A stretch of 64,000 nt of DNA from Chitinophaga rupis (GCF_900109685.1 NZ_FOBB01000002.1:186001-250000), one strand, 5' to 3'; counted from the stretch's first letter, positions 17,699 to 26,530 are shown. Numbers and translations: made by a program. The notes: generated from the letters alone by a model not told the origin.

Positions 17699-18535
17699 AT
17701 GAAAAAGATTGTTGCTGTTTTTGACGGCTTAAGATTTTCTGAAAGCACCCTCCGTTTCGCTACCACCTTAGCCGGTGAGCAGCAGGCCCACCTGGTAGGA
17801 CTTTTCCTGGATGATTTTACTTATAACAGCTTCAGTATGTATAAGCTCCTGAAAAAGGGGGAGCAGCCGTCTGCGATCCGGGAATATGAGGATGCGGATA
17901 AAAAGAAGCGCAAGGCTGCAGCTGATCATTTTGAAGATGCCTGCCAGCAGGCGCACTTAAACTATAGTGTACACCATGATTGTAATATCGCTATCCAGGA
18001 TTTACTGCATGAAAGCATTTATGCAGACCTGATCATTATTGACGGACACGAAACCTTTGTACATGATGAGGCTCCGCTGCCCACCCAGTTCATACGTGAT
18101 CTGCTTACAGAAGTGCAATGCCCCGTGCTGGTGGTACCGGGAGTGTACCGGGAAATAAAACGGATTATGCTGCTGTACGATGGGGAGCCATCCAGCGTGC
18201 ATGCCATTAAAATGTTCAGTTACCTGTTTCCCGGCCTTCAGCAGATGGAAACCGAAGTGCTATCCGTAAACAGGCCGGAAGGCGGGCTCCACCTGGAAGA
18301 CGGCCGTTTAATGAAAGAATTTATGAAACGGCACTTTCCGCAAGCCAGGTATAAAGTGGTAGAGGGGCAGCCCGAGGAAGAGATCATTCATTATTTGCTG
18401 GGGCAGGCAGATGGCACACTGGTGGTATTAGGCGCGTACCGGAGGGGGGCCGTATCCCGCTGGTTCCGGCCAAGTATGGCGGATGTGCTGACACAGGCGG
18501 TATCCGTACCCTTATTCATTGCGCATAATAAGTAA
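17699..18535 (+). CDS. Universal stress protein, tandem UspA domains (USP-1)
   Basis: The ATG at 17699 is chosen over the open frame from 17642 because MKKIVAVFDGLRFSE is the standard USP opening. It also gives 278 residues, the same length as the paralogues at 38011 and 45836, and leaves the operators and -7 element outside the gene. Two UspA domains: residues ~1-145 (ending CPVLVVPGVYR) and ~150-278 (ending VPLFIAHNK). The ATP-loop region of domain 2 reads GAYRRGAVSRWFRPS, lacking the second Gly of the classical G-2X-G-9X-G(S/T), so nucleotide binding is uncertain. It is probably a cytoplasmic stress-persistence factor, transcribed alone from an operator-paired promoter divergent from adhP. 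Confidence 0.92.
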   Translation: MKKIVAVFDGLRFSESTLRFATTLAGEQQAHLVGLFLDDFTYNSFSMYKLLKKGEQPSAIREYEDADKKKRKAAADHFEDACQQAHLNYSVHHDCNIAIQDLLHESIYADLIIIDGHETFVHDEAPLPTQFIRDLLTEVQCPVLVVPGVYREIKRIMLLYDGEPSSVHAIKMFSYLFPGLQQMETEVLSVNRPEGGLHLEDGRLMKEFMKRHFPQARYKVVEGQPEEEIIHYLLGQADGTLVVLGAYRRGAVSRWFRPSMADVLTQAVSVPLFIAHNK

Positions 18536-18689
18536 TATGAACTATGCCGCAGCGGCCGGCGTTTTGCGGCCCCGCAATAAATAAGGCACTGATCCGTTGT
18601 GTATAGCAGCGCGTACTTTAACCTGGTTAAGAGAAAGTTAACATATATATCGCCCGTTTACCGGGTATAGGAAATAACTATAACTTCCT

Positions 18690-18697
18690 TACCTTTG
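18690..18697 (+). promoter_or_regulatory. Candidate -7 element before the small secreted protein
   Basis: TACCTTTG matches TAnnTTTG and lies 19 bp before the ATG at 18717. No TGAY-N4-RTCA pair is found upstream (18536-18690), so this promoter seems to be outside the operator-defined regulon. Confidence 0.5.
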
Positions 18698-18716
18698 AAA
18701 GTGCTCACTAGATAAA

Positions 18717-19094
18717 ATGAGGAGACGAACGGCCATATTATTGTTGCTTATTTATATAATGGGGGCTACAGAGCTGGATCAGCTGCTGCGGTTTCCTTTA
18801 TTAATAAAGCATTTTGTGATACACAAAAGTGAGAACCCGGGTATTACTGTGGCCATGTTCATAAAAATGCATTACATAGACCGCCAGCTTTTTGATGAGG
18901 ACTACCTGGAAGATATGCAGCTGCCCTTTAAACAGGCTGACGATCACTGCCTGGTACTGGCAACCGTGGTGCCGGAACCACTGGCAACGGTATATCATGA
19001 AACCCCGCTGCTCCCTTATGAGTATAATCTCTTTAACAACCCTTATAACCCGCTACTCAACAGCGGTAATATCTTTAAACCACCCCAGGTTTAG
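18717..19094 (+). CDS. Small exported protein of unknown function
   Basis: 125 residues, not recognised with certainty. It opens with MRRRTAILLLLIYIMGATELDQ, split here as a basic start and one hydrophobic helix, so it is exported or membrane-anchored. The pattern LLRFPLLIKHFVIHK, then MFIKMHYIDRQ and DMQLPFK with a conserved-looking HF..HK/HY series, recalls short Bacteroidota proteins often found beside metal-transport genes; that link is from memory and weak. The C-terminal part is rich in Asn, Pro and Tyr. It precedes the thioredoxin-ApbE-DUF4266-DUF3570 operon by 166 bp on the same strand and could belong with it. A stem-loop at about 19166-19189 lies between them. Confidence 0.65.
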   Translation: MRRRTAILLLLIYIMGATELDQLLRFPLLIKHFVIHKSENPGITVAMFIKMHYIDRQLFDEDYLEDMQLPFKQADDHCLVLATVVPEPLATVYHETPLLPYEYNLFNNPYNPLLNSGNIFKPPQV

Positions 19095-19260
19095 CTGCTT
19101 ACCTGCTTTTCAATAAACACTGCTGCTTTACCCGCATACTATCCAGGAGGCATAAGCCTGCTGCAGGTATCCGTGTGTACACGGGTATCATGCCGGTATG
19201 CTGCCTCAGGCAGGGTACCCGGGATAGAGGGAAGCTTAATTAAATTTTAAAAGGAACAAC

Positions 19261-19704
19261 ATGAGAACATACATCGCGCTGGCGGTAATGGTACTGTTAT
19301 GTGCTTTTACCAGCAGCTGGGAAACGGATTTTACACAGGCAAAGAACAAAGCGCAGCAGGAAAATAAATACATACTGCTTAATTTTTCCGGTTCCGACTG
19401 GTGCGGGCCCTGTATCCGTATGAAGAAGGAGCTGTTTGACACGCCCGCTTTCCAGGCGTTTGCAGATGGACACCTGGTGCTGGTAAATGCAGACTTTCCC
19501 CGGCAAAAAAAGAACCGGCTGCCCAAAAACCTGCAGCAGCAGAATGACCAGCTGGCAGAAACCTATAACAAGGCAGGCAGCTTTCCATATACTGTGCTGC
19601 TGGACGAAAACGGCAAGGTTATAAAAGGGTGGGATGGTTTTCCGAAGGAAAGCCCCGAAGCCTTTATTAATGAAATAAACCAGGGTATCAATGGAAAACG
19701 CTAA
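19261..19704 (+). CDS. Periplasmic thioredoxin-like protein
   Basis: 147 residues with a signal peptide (MRTYIALAVMVLLCAFTSS) and a thioredoxin-fold domain whose active site is WCGPC in SGSDWCGPCIRMKKELF. The second half shows GSFPYTVLLDENGKVIKGWDG, with the cis-Pro after F. It should act in the periplasm, reducing or isomerising disulfides or handing electrons to a thiol partner. It is the first gene of a tightly packed operon: its stop overlaps the start of the ApbE gene by 14 bp, and DUF4266 and DUF3570 genes follow. The small, cysteine-ending DUF4266 lipoprotein is a plausible partner. Confidence 0.9.
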   Translation: MRTYIALAVMVLLCAFTSSWETDFTQAKNKAQQENKYILLNFSGSDWCGPCIRMKKELFDTPAFQAFADGHLVLVNADFPRQKKNRLPKNLQQQNDQLAETYNKAGSFPYTVLLDENGKVIKGWDGFPKESPEAFINEINQGINGKR

Positions 19705-20641
19705 CGTATTGCAAACAGCAAGTATGCACCGGCGCGTGTTAAAGCTGATGGGCAACCGGTTTGAGATCACTGTGGTAAGCGATGATGCTGCCTGGGCGCA
19801 GGAGCGGATAAACGATGCAATAGCTGAAATACAGCGTATAGAACGGCTGCTGACCACCTTTAATGAAGACAGCGAAACCAACCGCATAAACCGTTATGCA
19901 GGCATAATGCCCGTAAAAGTGAGCGCGGAAATAATAGCGCTTATACAACGTGCAACCCGCATTTCCAGGCTTACGCAGGGCGCTTTTGATATCACCTATG
20001 GCGCGGTAAACAAAAGCCTCTGGAACTTTGATACACATATGAACGCCCTGCCGGATGCTGCCACTGCGCGTAAAATGGTGCGGCTCATCAACTTCCGCAA
20101 TGTAATAGTGGATGAAGCAGGCGGCACTGTTTTCCTGAAAGAAAAAGGCATGCGCATTGGGTTCGGCGGCATTGGCAAAGGATACGCTGCGGAGTGTGCA
20201 AAAAGCCTGCTGCAGCGGCTGGGTGTAACCAGCGGTATTGTAAATGCCGCCGGCGACCTGACCGTATGGGGGCGCCAGCCGGACGGGCAGCCCTGGACCG
20301 TTGGCATTGCCAACCCCGACCAGGCCAACCGCCTGTTCTCTTCCTTGCAGCTTTCCGATATGGCCCTTGCTACTTCCGGTAATTATGAAAAGTATGTTTT
20401 CATTAATGGCAAAAGGTATTCGCATACCATCGATCCCAGAACCGGGTTACCGGTAAGCGGCATTAAAAGCGTGAGCATCCTTTGCCCCAATGCGGAAATA
20501 GCAGATGCGCTCACTACGCCGGTAATGATCATGGGTATCAGGGCCGGGCTGGATATGATAAACCAGATCAACGGCATTGGCTGCATTATTATCGACGACA
20601 ACAATCAGATTTTCACTTCACAAAACATCCGGATAAAATGA
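19691..20641 (+). CDS. apbE: ApbE-like FAD:protein FMN transferase
   Basis: 316 residues. Recognisable motifs are FDITYGAVNKSLWNF, GFGGIGKGYAAE, NAAGDLTVWG, the metal/FAD motif HTIDPRTGLPV and DALTTPVMIMG. ApbE proteins attach FMN covalently to Thr (or Ser) of target proteins such as NqrB/RnfG, using FAD and Mg. Most are exported lipoproteins, but this one has no signal peptide or lipobox at the chosen start. It could therefore act in the cytoplasm or be exported by another route. It overlaps the thioredoxin gene by 14 bp and its TGA overlaps the ATG of the DUF4266 gene (ATGA). No obvious target with the D(g/a)-x-T-(s)-(a)-T flavinylation motif was found encoded nearby. Confidence 0.9.
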   Translation: MENANVLQTASMHRRVLKLMGNRFEITVVSDDAAWAQERINDAIAEIQRIERLLTTFNEDSETNRINRYAGIMPVKVSAEIIALIQRATRISRLTQGAFDITYGAVNKSLWNFDTHMNALPDAATARKMVRLINFRNVIVDEAGGTVFLKEKGMRIGFGGIGKGYAAECAKSLLQRLGVTSGIVNAAGDLTVWGRQPDGQPWTVGIANPDQANRLFSSLQLSDMALATSGNYEKYVFINGKRYSHTIDPRTGLPVSGIKSVSILCPNAEIADALTTPVMIMGIRAGLDMINQINGIGCIIIDDNNQIFTSQNIRIK

Positions 20642-20862
20642 AGAAAAGAATGGTACTGCCCATGCTGGCAGTGATTTGTATGACAATGGCGGGCAGCGCC
20701 TGCCAAACAGTAAAGGAATATCAGAAGAGCCGCCTGAACGACGGAGAGATGGTGCTGGGCAACCGTAAGGTGGAAAAAACCGAGCTTAATTTCCAGTCTT
20801 ACCGGGAAGGCGCTTCAGGCGCCAATGCAGGTAAAAGCGGCGGCGGTTGCGGCTGTAATTAA
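20638..20862 (+). CDS. DUF4266-type small lipoprotein ending in a Gly/Cys tail
   Basis: The ATG at 20638 overlaps the ApbE stop (ATGA) and gives 74 residues. There is a type II signal peptide with Cys at about residue 22 (MAGSACQ), a short core EYQKSRLNDGEMVL that fits DUF4266, and a C-terminus GKSGGGCGCN. The glycine-cysteine tail with two Cys spaced by one Gly is notable: it could ligate a metal, be oxidised by the thioredoxin partner, or be a modification site. Gene order thioredoxin-ApbE-DUF4266-DUF3570 is, to my knowledge, recurrent across phyla, with no assigned function. Confidence 0.85.
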   Translation: MKKRMVLPMLAVICMTMAGSACQTVKEYQKSRLNDGEMVLGNRKVEKTELNFQSYREGASGANAGKSGGGCGCN

Positions 20863-20886
20863 TACTTAACATCTTCATTCCTTTAC

Positions 20887-22080
20887 ATGAAACGAATCAG
20901 TTTAACCGTATTGGGCTTATACGTAGGCATGCTGGCCGCGTTTTCCCAGTCAGATACAGACAGTACACAATATAAGCGCCGCAAACTAACGCTGGAAGAG
21001 GCCAACCTCATATCCAGCTACTATCACCAGGATGGGAACAATGCTGCGGTTACCGGCGGGATAGGATCCGAAAGGCTGACCGATCTTTCCAACTCCTTTG
21101 AGCTGCGGCTCAGCAAGCTGGATAAAAAGGACCGTAAGCATACTTTTGATATTGAGCTGGGGATAGATCATTATTCTTCTGCATCGTCAGATAAGATCGA
21201 TCCTAAAACGGTTTCCTCCGCTTCGTCGGCCGACACAAGGTTGTACCCTTCCCTTAACTGGTCAGTAGAAAATAAAAAAGGCACTACACTGGGCGCCGGC
21301 CTGTCTTTATCCAGCGAGTTCGATTACAAATCCATTGGCATAAATGCTATGGTGGCGCAGAAAACCAGGGATAAAAGCGGCGAGTTTTCCCTGAAGCTGC
21401 AGGCGTACCTTGACCAGCTTAAGCTGATATTGCCGGTGGAATTGCGCACGGGCAGCAATCCTGAGGATGAGAAGGATTATCCTACTGCATCCCGCAATTC
21501 GTTCAGCGCCTCCCTGTCATATTCGCAGATCATTAACCAGCAGCTGCAGGTAGCATTCTTAACGGATGTGGTATACCAGCATGGTTACCTGGGATTACCC
21601 TTTCACCGTATTTATTTCAATGACGGATCGGAAGGGGTGGAGAACCTGCCGGCCAACCGTTTTAAAATACCGGTAGGGCTAAGGGCCAGTTATTTTGCCG
21701 GGGATCACCTGGTATTGCGGGGGTATTACCGTTATTACCATGATTCCTGGGGGCTGGATGCCCATACCGCGAGCATAGAAGCATCGGTAAAGCTAACGCC
21801 TTTCTTTTCCGTTACGCCCTTTTACCGCTATTATACGCAAAACGGTGTAACCTATTTTGCGCCTTTCCAGGCACATGATCCCGGGCAGGAATACTATACC
21901 AGCAACTACGACCTTTCTGCATTTCATAGCCACTTTTTTGGAGCCGGCTTTAGGGTGATACCACCCCACGGCGTATTTGGCATATCACATTTTAATATGC
22001 TGGAAGTGCGTTACGGCCGTTATGAAAAGAGCAATAGTATGCAGGCAAATATTGTATCGCTGAATATACGGATAAAGTAA
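20887..22080 (+). CDS. DUF3570 outer-membrane beta-barrel protein
   Basis: 397 residues with a signal peptide ending about AAFSQ. The body is made of alternating-residue beta strands with many aromatic girdle residues (YRYYHDSWGLDAHT, PFYRYYTQNGVTYFAPF), and the last strand has the alternating pattern of an outer-membrane barrel. The DUF3570 signature includes ANLISSYYHQDGNNAAVTGG and FDIELGIDHYSSASSDKI. It begins 24 bp after the DUF4266 gene and ends the operon at a strong terminator. It probably provides the outer-membrane component of whatever the ApbE/DUF4266/thioredoxin group does. Confidence 0.88.
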   Translation: MKRISLTVLGLYVGMLAAFSQSDTDSTQYKRRKLTLEEANLISSYYHQDGNNAAVTGGIGSERLTDLSNSFELRLSKLDKKDRKHTFDIELGIDHYSSASSDKIDPKTVSSASSADTRLYPSLNWSVENKKGTTLGAGLSLSSEFDYKSIGINAMVAQKTRDKSGEFSLKLQAYLDQLKLILPVELRTGSNPEDEKDYPTASRNSFSASLSYSQIINQQLQVAFLTDVVYQHGYLGLPFHRIYFNDGSEGVENLPANRFKIPVGLRASYFAGDHLVLRGYYRYYHDSWGLDAHTASIEASVKLTPFFSVTPFYRYYTQNGVTYFAPFQAHDPGQEYYTSNYDLSAFHSHFFGAGFRVIPPHGVFGISHFNMLEVRYGRYEKSNSMQANIVSLNIRIK

Positions 22081-22098
22081 CCTGTTATTAAACCGGTA

Positions 22099-22129
22099 AG
22101 CCTCACAGGTGACTGTGAGGCTTTTTTTT
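22099..22129 (+). terminator. Rho-independent terminator after the DUF3570 gene
   Basis: A perfect 10-bp stem, AGCCTCACAG with CTGTGAGGCT around a GTGA loop, is followed by eight T. It lies 19 bp downstream of the stop codon at 22080. Confidence 0.95.
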
Positions 22130-22152
22130 AACCGGTATTTCCAACCTTATCT

Positions 22153-22632
22153 TTATTGCAGTTTGCTTTTGTAATATCCCGTTAAGGTACCGGTTCCCAG
22201 CACATGCCCTTCCATAGCCTGCTTCAATTCCTGGTAGTTGGCACCCGGCGCCAGCTCCAGCGGCTGGTCTAGTGCGTATACGCTGATGTGATAATGATGC
22301 AGGCCTTTAGGCGCGCCAGGGCCGGCATAGGAGATGCCGCCAAAATCATTCATGCCCTGTACATCCCGGATGTGATGTTCATTGATGTGATGTGTAAGGG
22401 GGATGTTCCATACCAGCCAGTGTATGCGCCGGTTTTCAGCAGCTTCCATTTCATCCATTATTATTGCCAGGCATGCAGTGCCATGGGGTACCCGCTTGAT
22501 CCTTAGCGGGGGACTTACGTTAAGGCCGTCCTTTGTAAATTTAACCGGTATCTCACCCCTGTCCCCAAAAGCAGGACTGGTAACGTTTAACACCGATTCA
22601 GCCTTTTTTATATCGTCAGTAAGCTTTAACAT
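22153..22632 (-). CDS. PEBP / YbhB-YbcL (Raf-kinase-inhibitor-like) protein
   Basis: 159 residues with no signal peptide. The PEBP core is clear: NVSPPLRIKRVP, ACLAIIMDEMEA (normally MxDPDAP, here the DPDAP loop is DEMEA), HWLVWNIP with the ligand-pocket His, and GISYAGPGAPKGLHHYHISVYALD. The anion-binding pocket of the family is therefore partly altered. Bacterial members have unclear roles. It is convergent with the DUF3570 operon and divergent from the protein at 22824. The shared intergenic space holds regulon operators whose minus-strand -7 match is weak. Confidence 0.88.
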   Translation of the reverse strand: MLKLTDDIKKAESVLNVTSPAFGDRGEIPVKFTKDGLNVSPPLRIKRVPHGTACLAIIMDEMEAAENRRIHWLVWNIPLTHHINEHHIRDVQGMNDFGGISYAGPGAPKGLHHYHISVYALDQPLELAPGANYQELKQAMEGHVLGTGTLTGYYKSKLQ

Positions 22633-22713
22633 AGCGCGTTTATTTATGGTTCCTGAATGGCGTACATCCGCTTATTCTGATGTAAAGAACCGGCATAGGC
22701 AGGAGCTAAAAAA

Positions 22714-22800
22714 TGAGTGCGATCAACCCGTTTACTGATCTTTATCATGCCCCGTGCCGTATGGGGTCATTCGTGCAAAGAGGCGTGAATAATACTTTAG
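22714..22800 (+). promoter_or_regulatory. Triple operator array and -7 element before the 22824 gene
   Basis: TGAGTGCGATCA (22714), TGATCTTTATCA (22736) and CGTATGGGGTCA (22758) start at exact 22-bp steps. The last GTCA begins 27 nt before TACTTTAG (22793-22800). On the minus strand the 22714 site lies 27 nt before GTTCTTTA (22690-22683), a weak candidate for the PEBP gene. Confidence 0.8.
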
Positions 22801-22823
22801 CAGCAGTAAATAAAACTTATTTT

Positions 22824-23888
22824 ATGCGGCTCCATATACCTCTTACAGGCCTTATAACCGGTTTTCTGGTCATCCATGTCTTTTTTATGTGGATGGAAAT
22901 ATCTTCCTGTAACTCCATCCAGGAAGAGCTGGCAGCGCCTGACAGCAGCCGGATGCCTGAAAAGCCGGGGCCTCAGGTACAATCCCGGGCCATTGGAGCT
23001 GATTCCCTTCAGCTGGATACTGTTTTATACAATCAGATCTTACAACACCTGGTAAATAACCATCCAACCGCAAAATGGCCGGTGAGAACGGATTATCCCT
23101 TACCCGGCGCCATACTGCCTTTCAAACGTATAGTAGCTTATTATGGTAACCTTTATTCTGCCGGCATGGGAATACTGGGTGCATTACCTGCGGACGAAAT
23201 GCTGCAACAGCTGCAAAAAGAGGCAGACCGCTGGCAGCAGGCAGATACCGTGTTGCCGGTGCAGCCGGCTTTACACTATATTGCGGTTACTGCCCAGCGT
23301 GCGCCCGGCGCCGGCGCAAAATACAGGCTGCGTATGCCCGATAAGGAAATAGATAAAGTGCTGGCGCTTGCAAAAAGTATTAATGCAATTGTTTTCCTGG
23401 ATATACAGGTAGGGCATAGCACCCTGCAGGAAGAAATACCACCGCTTGAAAAATACCTGTCCATGCCGGATGTGCACCTGGGAATTGATCCCGAATATTC
23501 AATGAAGAACGGAGAAGTGCCCTGCAGCACGATCGGTACTTTTGATGCGGCGGATGTGAACTTTGCCGTTGACTACCTGGCAGGGCTGGTACGCAGGCTG
23601 CAATTGCCTCCCAAAATATTGGTAGTACACCGTTTTACACAGGGAATGATCACCAATTACAAGATGATCCGTACTGTTCCTGAAGTGCAGATCGTGATGA
23701 ATATGGATGGTTTTGGCGGGCCCGCCAAAAAGCTGGATTCCTATAAAGGCTGGATAACGAATCAGCCGGTACAGTTCACCGGTTTTAAGCTGTTTTATAA
23801 GAATGATATTGCAACCGGCGGGCACCTGATGACGCCGACGGAAGTATTACAGCTGTATCCCCGGCCGGTTTATATTCAGTACCAGTAA
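22824..23888 (+). CDS. Predicted lipoprotein with barrel-like domain, unknown function
   Basis: The frame is open from 22713, but that ATG lies inside the operator array. The ATG at 22824, 24 bp after the -7 element, is preferred and starts MRLHIPLTGLITGFLVIHVFF. The 354 residues carry a hydrophobic export signal and a possible lipobox ISSC (Cys ~29). The body (KRIVAYYGNLYSAGMGILG, NAIVFLDIQVGHS, HLGIDPEYSM, PKILVVHRFTQGMI, VQIVMNMDGFGGP) has repeating beta-strand/helix units like a TIM barrel with acidic residues at strand ends, so a glycosidase-like hydrolase is possible. I do not recognise the family. It is convergent with the Mg ATPase, five bp apart. Confidence 0.75.
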   Translation: MRLHIPLTGLITGFLVIHVFFMWMEISSCNSIQEELAAPDSSRMPEKPGPQVQSRAIGADSLQLDTVLYNQILQHLVNNHPTAKWPVRTDYPLPGAILPFKRIVAYYGNLYSAGMGILGALPADEMLQQLQKEADRWQQADTVLPVQPALHYIAVTAQRAPGAGAKYRLRMPDKEIDKVLALAKSINAIVFLDIQVGHSTLQEEIPPLEKYLSMPDVHLGIDPEYSMKNGEVPCSTIGTFDAADVNFAVDYLAGLVRRLQLPPKILVVHRFTQGMITNYKMIRTVPEVQIVMNMDGFGGPAKKLDSYKGWITNQPVQFTGFKLFYKNDIATGGHLMTPTEVLQLYPRPVYIQYQ

Positions 23889-23893
23889 ACCTG

Positions 23894-26410
23894 CTACTGT
23901 TTTATAGTATAACGGTGAATGACACGTTTGAGCAGCTCCGCGCAGGCAAGATACATGATCACTACCCCGCTGAGGTAACCTACAATATGCAGCTGCAATG
24001 GCGCAAAGCCTAAAACACCCGCAAATGGAAGATAAGGCAGGCTCCAGCCGGCCAGTAAACATAACAATGCGCTTATGATCAACAGGGCGCTGGGTTTACT
24101 TTGAATAAAAGGAAGCCGGTTGGTGCGTATAATGAATACCACCAGCACCTGGGTTGCCAGCGATTCCATAAACCACCCGGTGCGGAATTGCGGCTGGCTT
24201 ACCTTAAAGAAATTATAGAGCAGGTAAAAGGCCGCCAGGTCAAACAGGGAGCTCAGTATGCCATAGGCAAACATGAAATTACGGATCATGTGAATGTCCC
24301 AGCTGTGTGGTTTTTTTACATAAGAGCTATCAACATTGTCAGATGGCAGGGCTATCTGTGAAAGGTCATACAAAAAATTATTGATCAGTATTTGTACCGG
24401 CAGCATAGGTAAAAATGGCAGCAGCAGGGTAGCGGCAGCAACGGAGAACATATTGCCGAAATTGGAGCTGAGGTCCATGAGTATATACTTCATGGTGTTG
24501 CCAAAAGTTTTACGCCCTTCCAGGATACCTTCTTTCAGCACCAGTAAATGTTTTTGTGTGAGGATAATGTCTGCCGCTTCCTTGGCTACATCCGTGGCGC
24601 TATCCACCGTAATGCCAATATCGGCGGTGCGGAGGGAAGGCGCATCATTAATGCCGTCGCCAAGATAACCTACTGACCGGTGGTATGCTTTTAATGCATG
24701 AATGATCCTGTTTTTCTGATCCGGGGAAAATCGCGCAAAGATGGTGGTTGCGCTGGCTTTCTTTTGTAAAGCGTCGTCCGGTATGTTTGCCATTTCGGTT
24801 CCCAGCATAATGCCTTTAACAGGCAGCCCGATGTCCCGGCATATCTTTTCCGTTACCATATGATTATCACCGGTAATGATCTTAATTTCCACACCCATTT
24901 CAGCCAGCGATTGAATGACCTGGGCGGCATCCTCCTTGGGAGGATCCATGAATGTTATAAAACCCTGGAACTGCAGCTGCTCCTCATCCGCCTTCGTATA
25001 GCCGTTGCGGGGTATAAATTCCCGGGTGGCAACAGCCAGCACCCGGAATCCTTCCTGGCTTAAACTATTGTATACCTGGTGCTCATTTGATGCCAGGCCG
25101 TCTTTACCCATACAGATCTTCCAGATCTCCTCCGGTGCTCCTTTGCAGATCAGCAGGTGTTTGTCATTATGTTTCACAATAACGCTGCCCCGCTTGCGGT
25201 AAAAATCAAAAGGTATCTCATCTACTTTCTGGAACGCTGAAATATCAGGGATGGTAAAAGTCAGCACGGCATTATCTAAGGGGTTCTTAATCCCGCTCTG
25301 GAAAAAGCTGTTCAGATAGGCAAGCCTTAACAGGTCCGGTACATCCATACCATTCATGCTGATGCATTTTTCCAAACGGATCTTGTCTTCCGTGATGGTG
25401 CCGGTTTTATCCGTACAAAGGATCTCCATACTTCCAAAATTGGGTATTGCGGCTATATTCTTTACAATAACGCCTTTGGCAGCAATGCGCATAGCTCCTT
25501 TAGACATGGCTACACTCATTACTACCGGCAGCAGCTCAGGCGTTAAGCCTACTGCTATGGCTATGGAAAACATAAAAGCATCCAGCAGGTTATGCTTTAA
25601 CACAATGTTGATTAAAAAAATGAAGAGGACCAGGATCATCGTTACCCTCATAATAAGATAACCGAACTTTTGCATGCCATGGGCGAAATCTGATATTTCC
25701 GGTCTTTGCCGGAGTTTTTCCGCTATCTTCCCAAAGGCCGTACCGGCGCCGGTATTGATAACAATCGCCTCCGCAGAACCGCTGATAATACTGGATCCCA
25801 TGAATACAATATTGCTCATGGAAGTAAGATCGTCAGAGGGTTTTTGAACGGCGCCGCTGGTCTTTTCAGCAGGAAATGATTCGCCGGTAAGGGAGGACTG
25901 GTTCACCAGCAGGTCTTTTGCAAAGATCACCCGTGCATCTGCCGGCACAATTTTTCCGGCGCTCAGGGCTATAATATCTCCCGGGCACAGCTCTTCCGGT
26001 AATATTTCCAAAAGTACAGCGTCCCGGAGGGCGAGCGCCTTGCTGGTAACGCTTTTTTTAAGCGCTTCCACCGCCTTACGGGCGCCCTTTTCCTGCCAGT
26101 AGTCCATACTTATACTGAGGATAATGATAAAGCTGATAATGGCGGCATTCACCCCTTCACCCATGAAGGAAGATATGATTGCGGCAACTAACAGGATAAT
26201 AACCAGGGGGTTCTTAAAATGGTGCAAAAGTAGTAACAGCTCGCTGGTACGTGTTTTATCTTCAATGGAATTGGGCCCATATTGCTTTAATCTGCGGGCT
26301 GCTTCCGCCGCTGCCAGCCCGGTATCTGCATTAACAGCCAGCATAGTAAGCACTTCGCAGTTCTCTTTGGCAGCGATTTCCTGCAATGAATAGGATAAGG
26401 GGGATTGCAT
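23894..26410 (-). CDS. mgtA: Mg2+-importing P-type ATPase (type IIIB)
   Basis: 838 residues. The actuator motif is LTGES, the membrane-4 motif VGLTPELLPVVMS, the phosphorylation site CTDKTGTITED, and the hinge GDGINDAPSLRTADIGITVD. The TPELLP variant, the sequence PNFGSMEILCTDK and the C-terminal NNFLYDLSQIALPSDNVD are typical of MgtA/MgtB rather than Ca or H pumps. It imports Mg2+ (with the gradient) at the expense of ATP. An operator pair lies upstream (26467-26500). Unlike enterobacterial mgtA there is no long leader with a visible riboswitch: the upstream gap to the next gene is 120 bp. Confidence 0.94.
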   Translation of the reverse strand: MQSPLSYSLQEIAAKENCEVLTMLAVNADTGLAAAEAARRLKQYGPNSIEDKTRTSELLLLLHHFKNPLVIILLVAAIISSFMGEGVNAAIISFIIILSISMDYWQEKGARKAVEALKKSVTSKALALRDAVLLEILPEELCPGDIIALSAGKIVPADARVIFAKDLLVNQSSLTGESFPAEKTSGAVQKPSDDLTSMSNIVFMGSSIISGSAEAIVINTGAGTAFGKIAEKLRQRPEISDFAHGMQKFGYLIMRVTMILVLFIFLINIVLKHNLLDAFMFSIAIAVGLTPELLPVVMSVAMSKGAMRIAAKGVIVKNIAAIPNFGSMEILCTDKTGTITEDKIRLEKCISMNGMDVPDLLRLAYLNSFFQSGIKNPLDNAVLTFTIPDISAFQKVDEIPFDFYRKRGSVIVKHNDKHLLICKGAPEEIWKICMGKDGLASNEHQVYNSLSQEGFRVLAVATREFIPRNGYTKADEEQLQFQGFITFMDPPKEDAAQVIQSLAEMGVEIKIITGDNHMVTEKICRDIGLPVKGIMLGTEMANIPDDALQKKASATTIFARFSPDQKNRIIHALKAYHRSVGYLGDGINDAPSLRTADIGITVDSATDVAKEAADIILTQKHLLVLKEGILEGRKTFGNTMKYILMDLSSNFGNMFSVAAATLLLPFLPMLPVQILINNFLYDLSQIALPSDNVDSSYVKKPHSWDIHMIRNFMFAYGILSSLFDLAAFYLLYNFFKVSQPQFRTGWFMESLATQVLVVFIIRTNRLPFIQSKPSALLIISALLCLLAGWSLPYLPFAGVLGFAPLQLHIVGYLSGVVIMYLACAELLKRVIHRYTIKQ

Positions 26411-26435
26411 GATCTGACAGCTTTTTTATGCTGCT

Positions 26436-26500
26436 CAAATTTCAGTGAAATATCATGCGTGTTAAATGATGGGCATCATCTACGCTGCTGTCACCTGTCA
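26436..26500 (-). promoter_or_regulatory. Paired operators and -7 element of the Mg ATPase gene
   Basis: TGATGGGCATCA (26467-26478) and TGTCACCTGTCA (26489-26500) start 22 bp apart. On the minus strand, 27 nt from the start of the proximal half-site, lies GAAATTTG (26443-26436), matching TAnnTTTG except its first base. Confidence 0.82.
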
Positions 26501-26530
26501 TGCCTGGTAATAAGCGATGGGAGGCTTTAC

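Noticed and set aside
19166..19189. Stem-loop GGTATCCGTG/CACGGGTATC upstream of the thioredoxin gene
   Set aside because: Two wobble pairs, no T-run and no recognisable riboswitch pairing, so I do not call a regulatory RNA.
19297..20425. Open frames antisense to thioredoxin and ApbE genes
   Set aside because: The sense genes carry clear WCGPC and HTIDPRTG motifs; the antisense frames have none.
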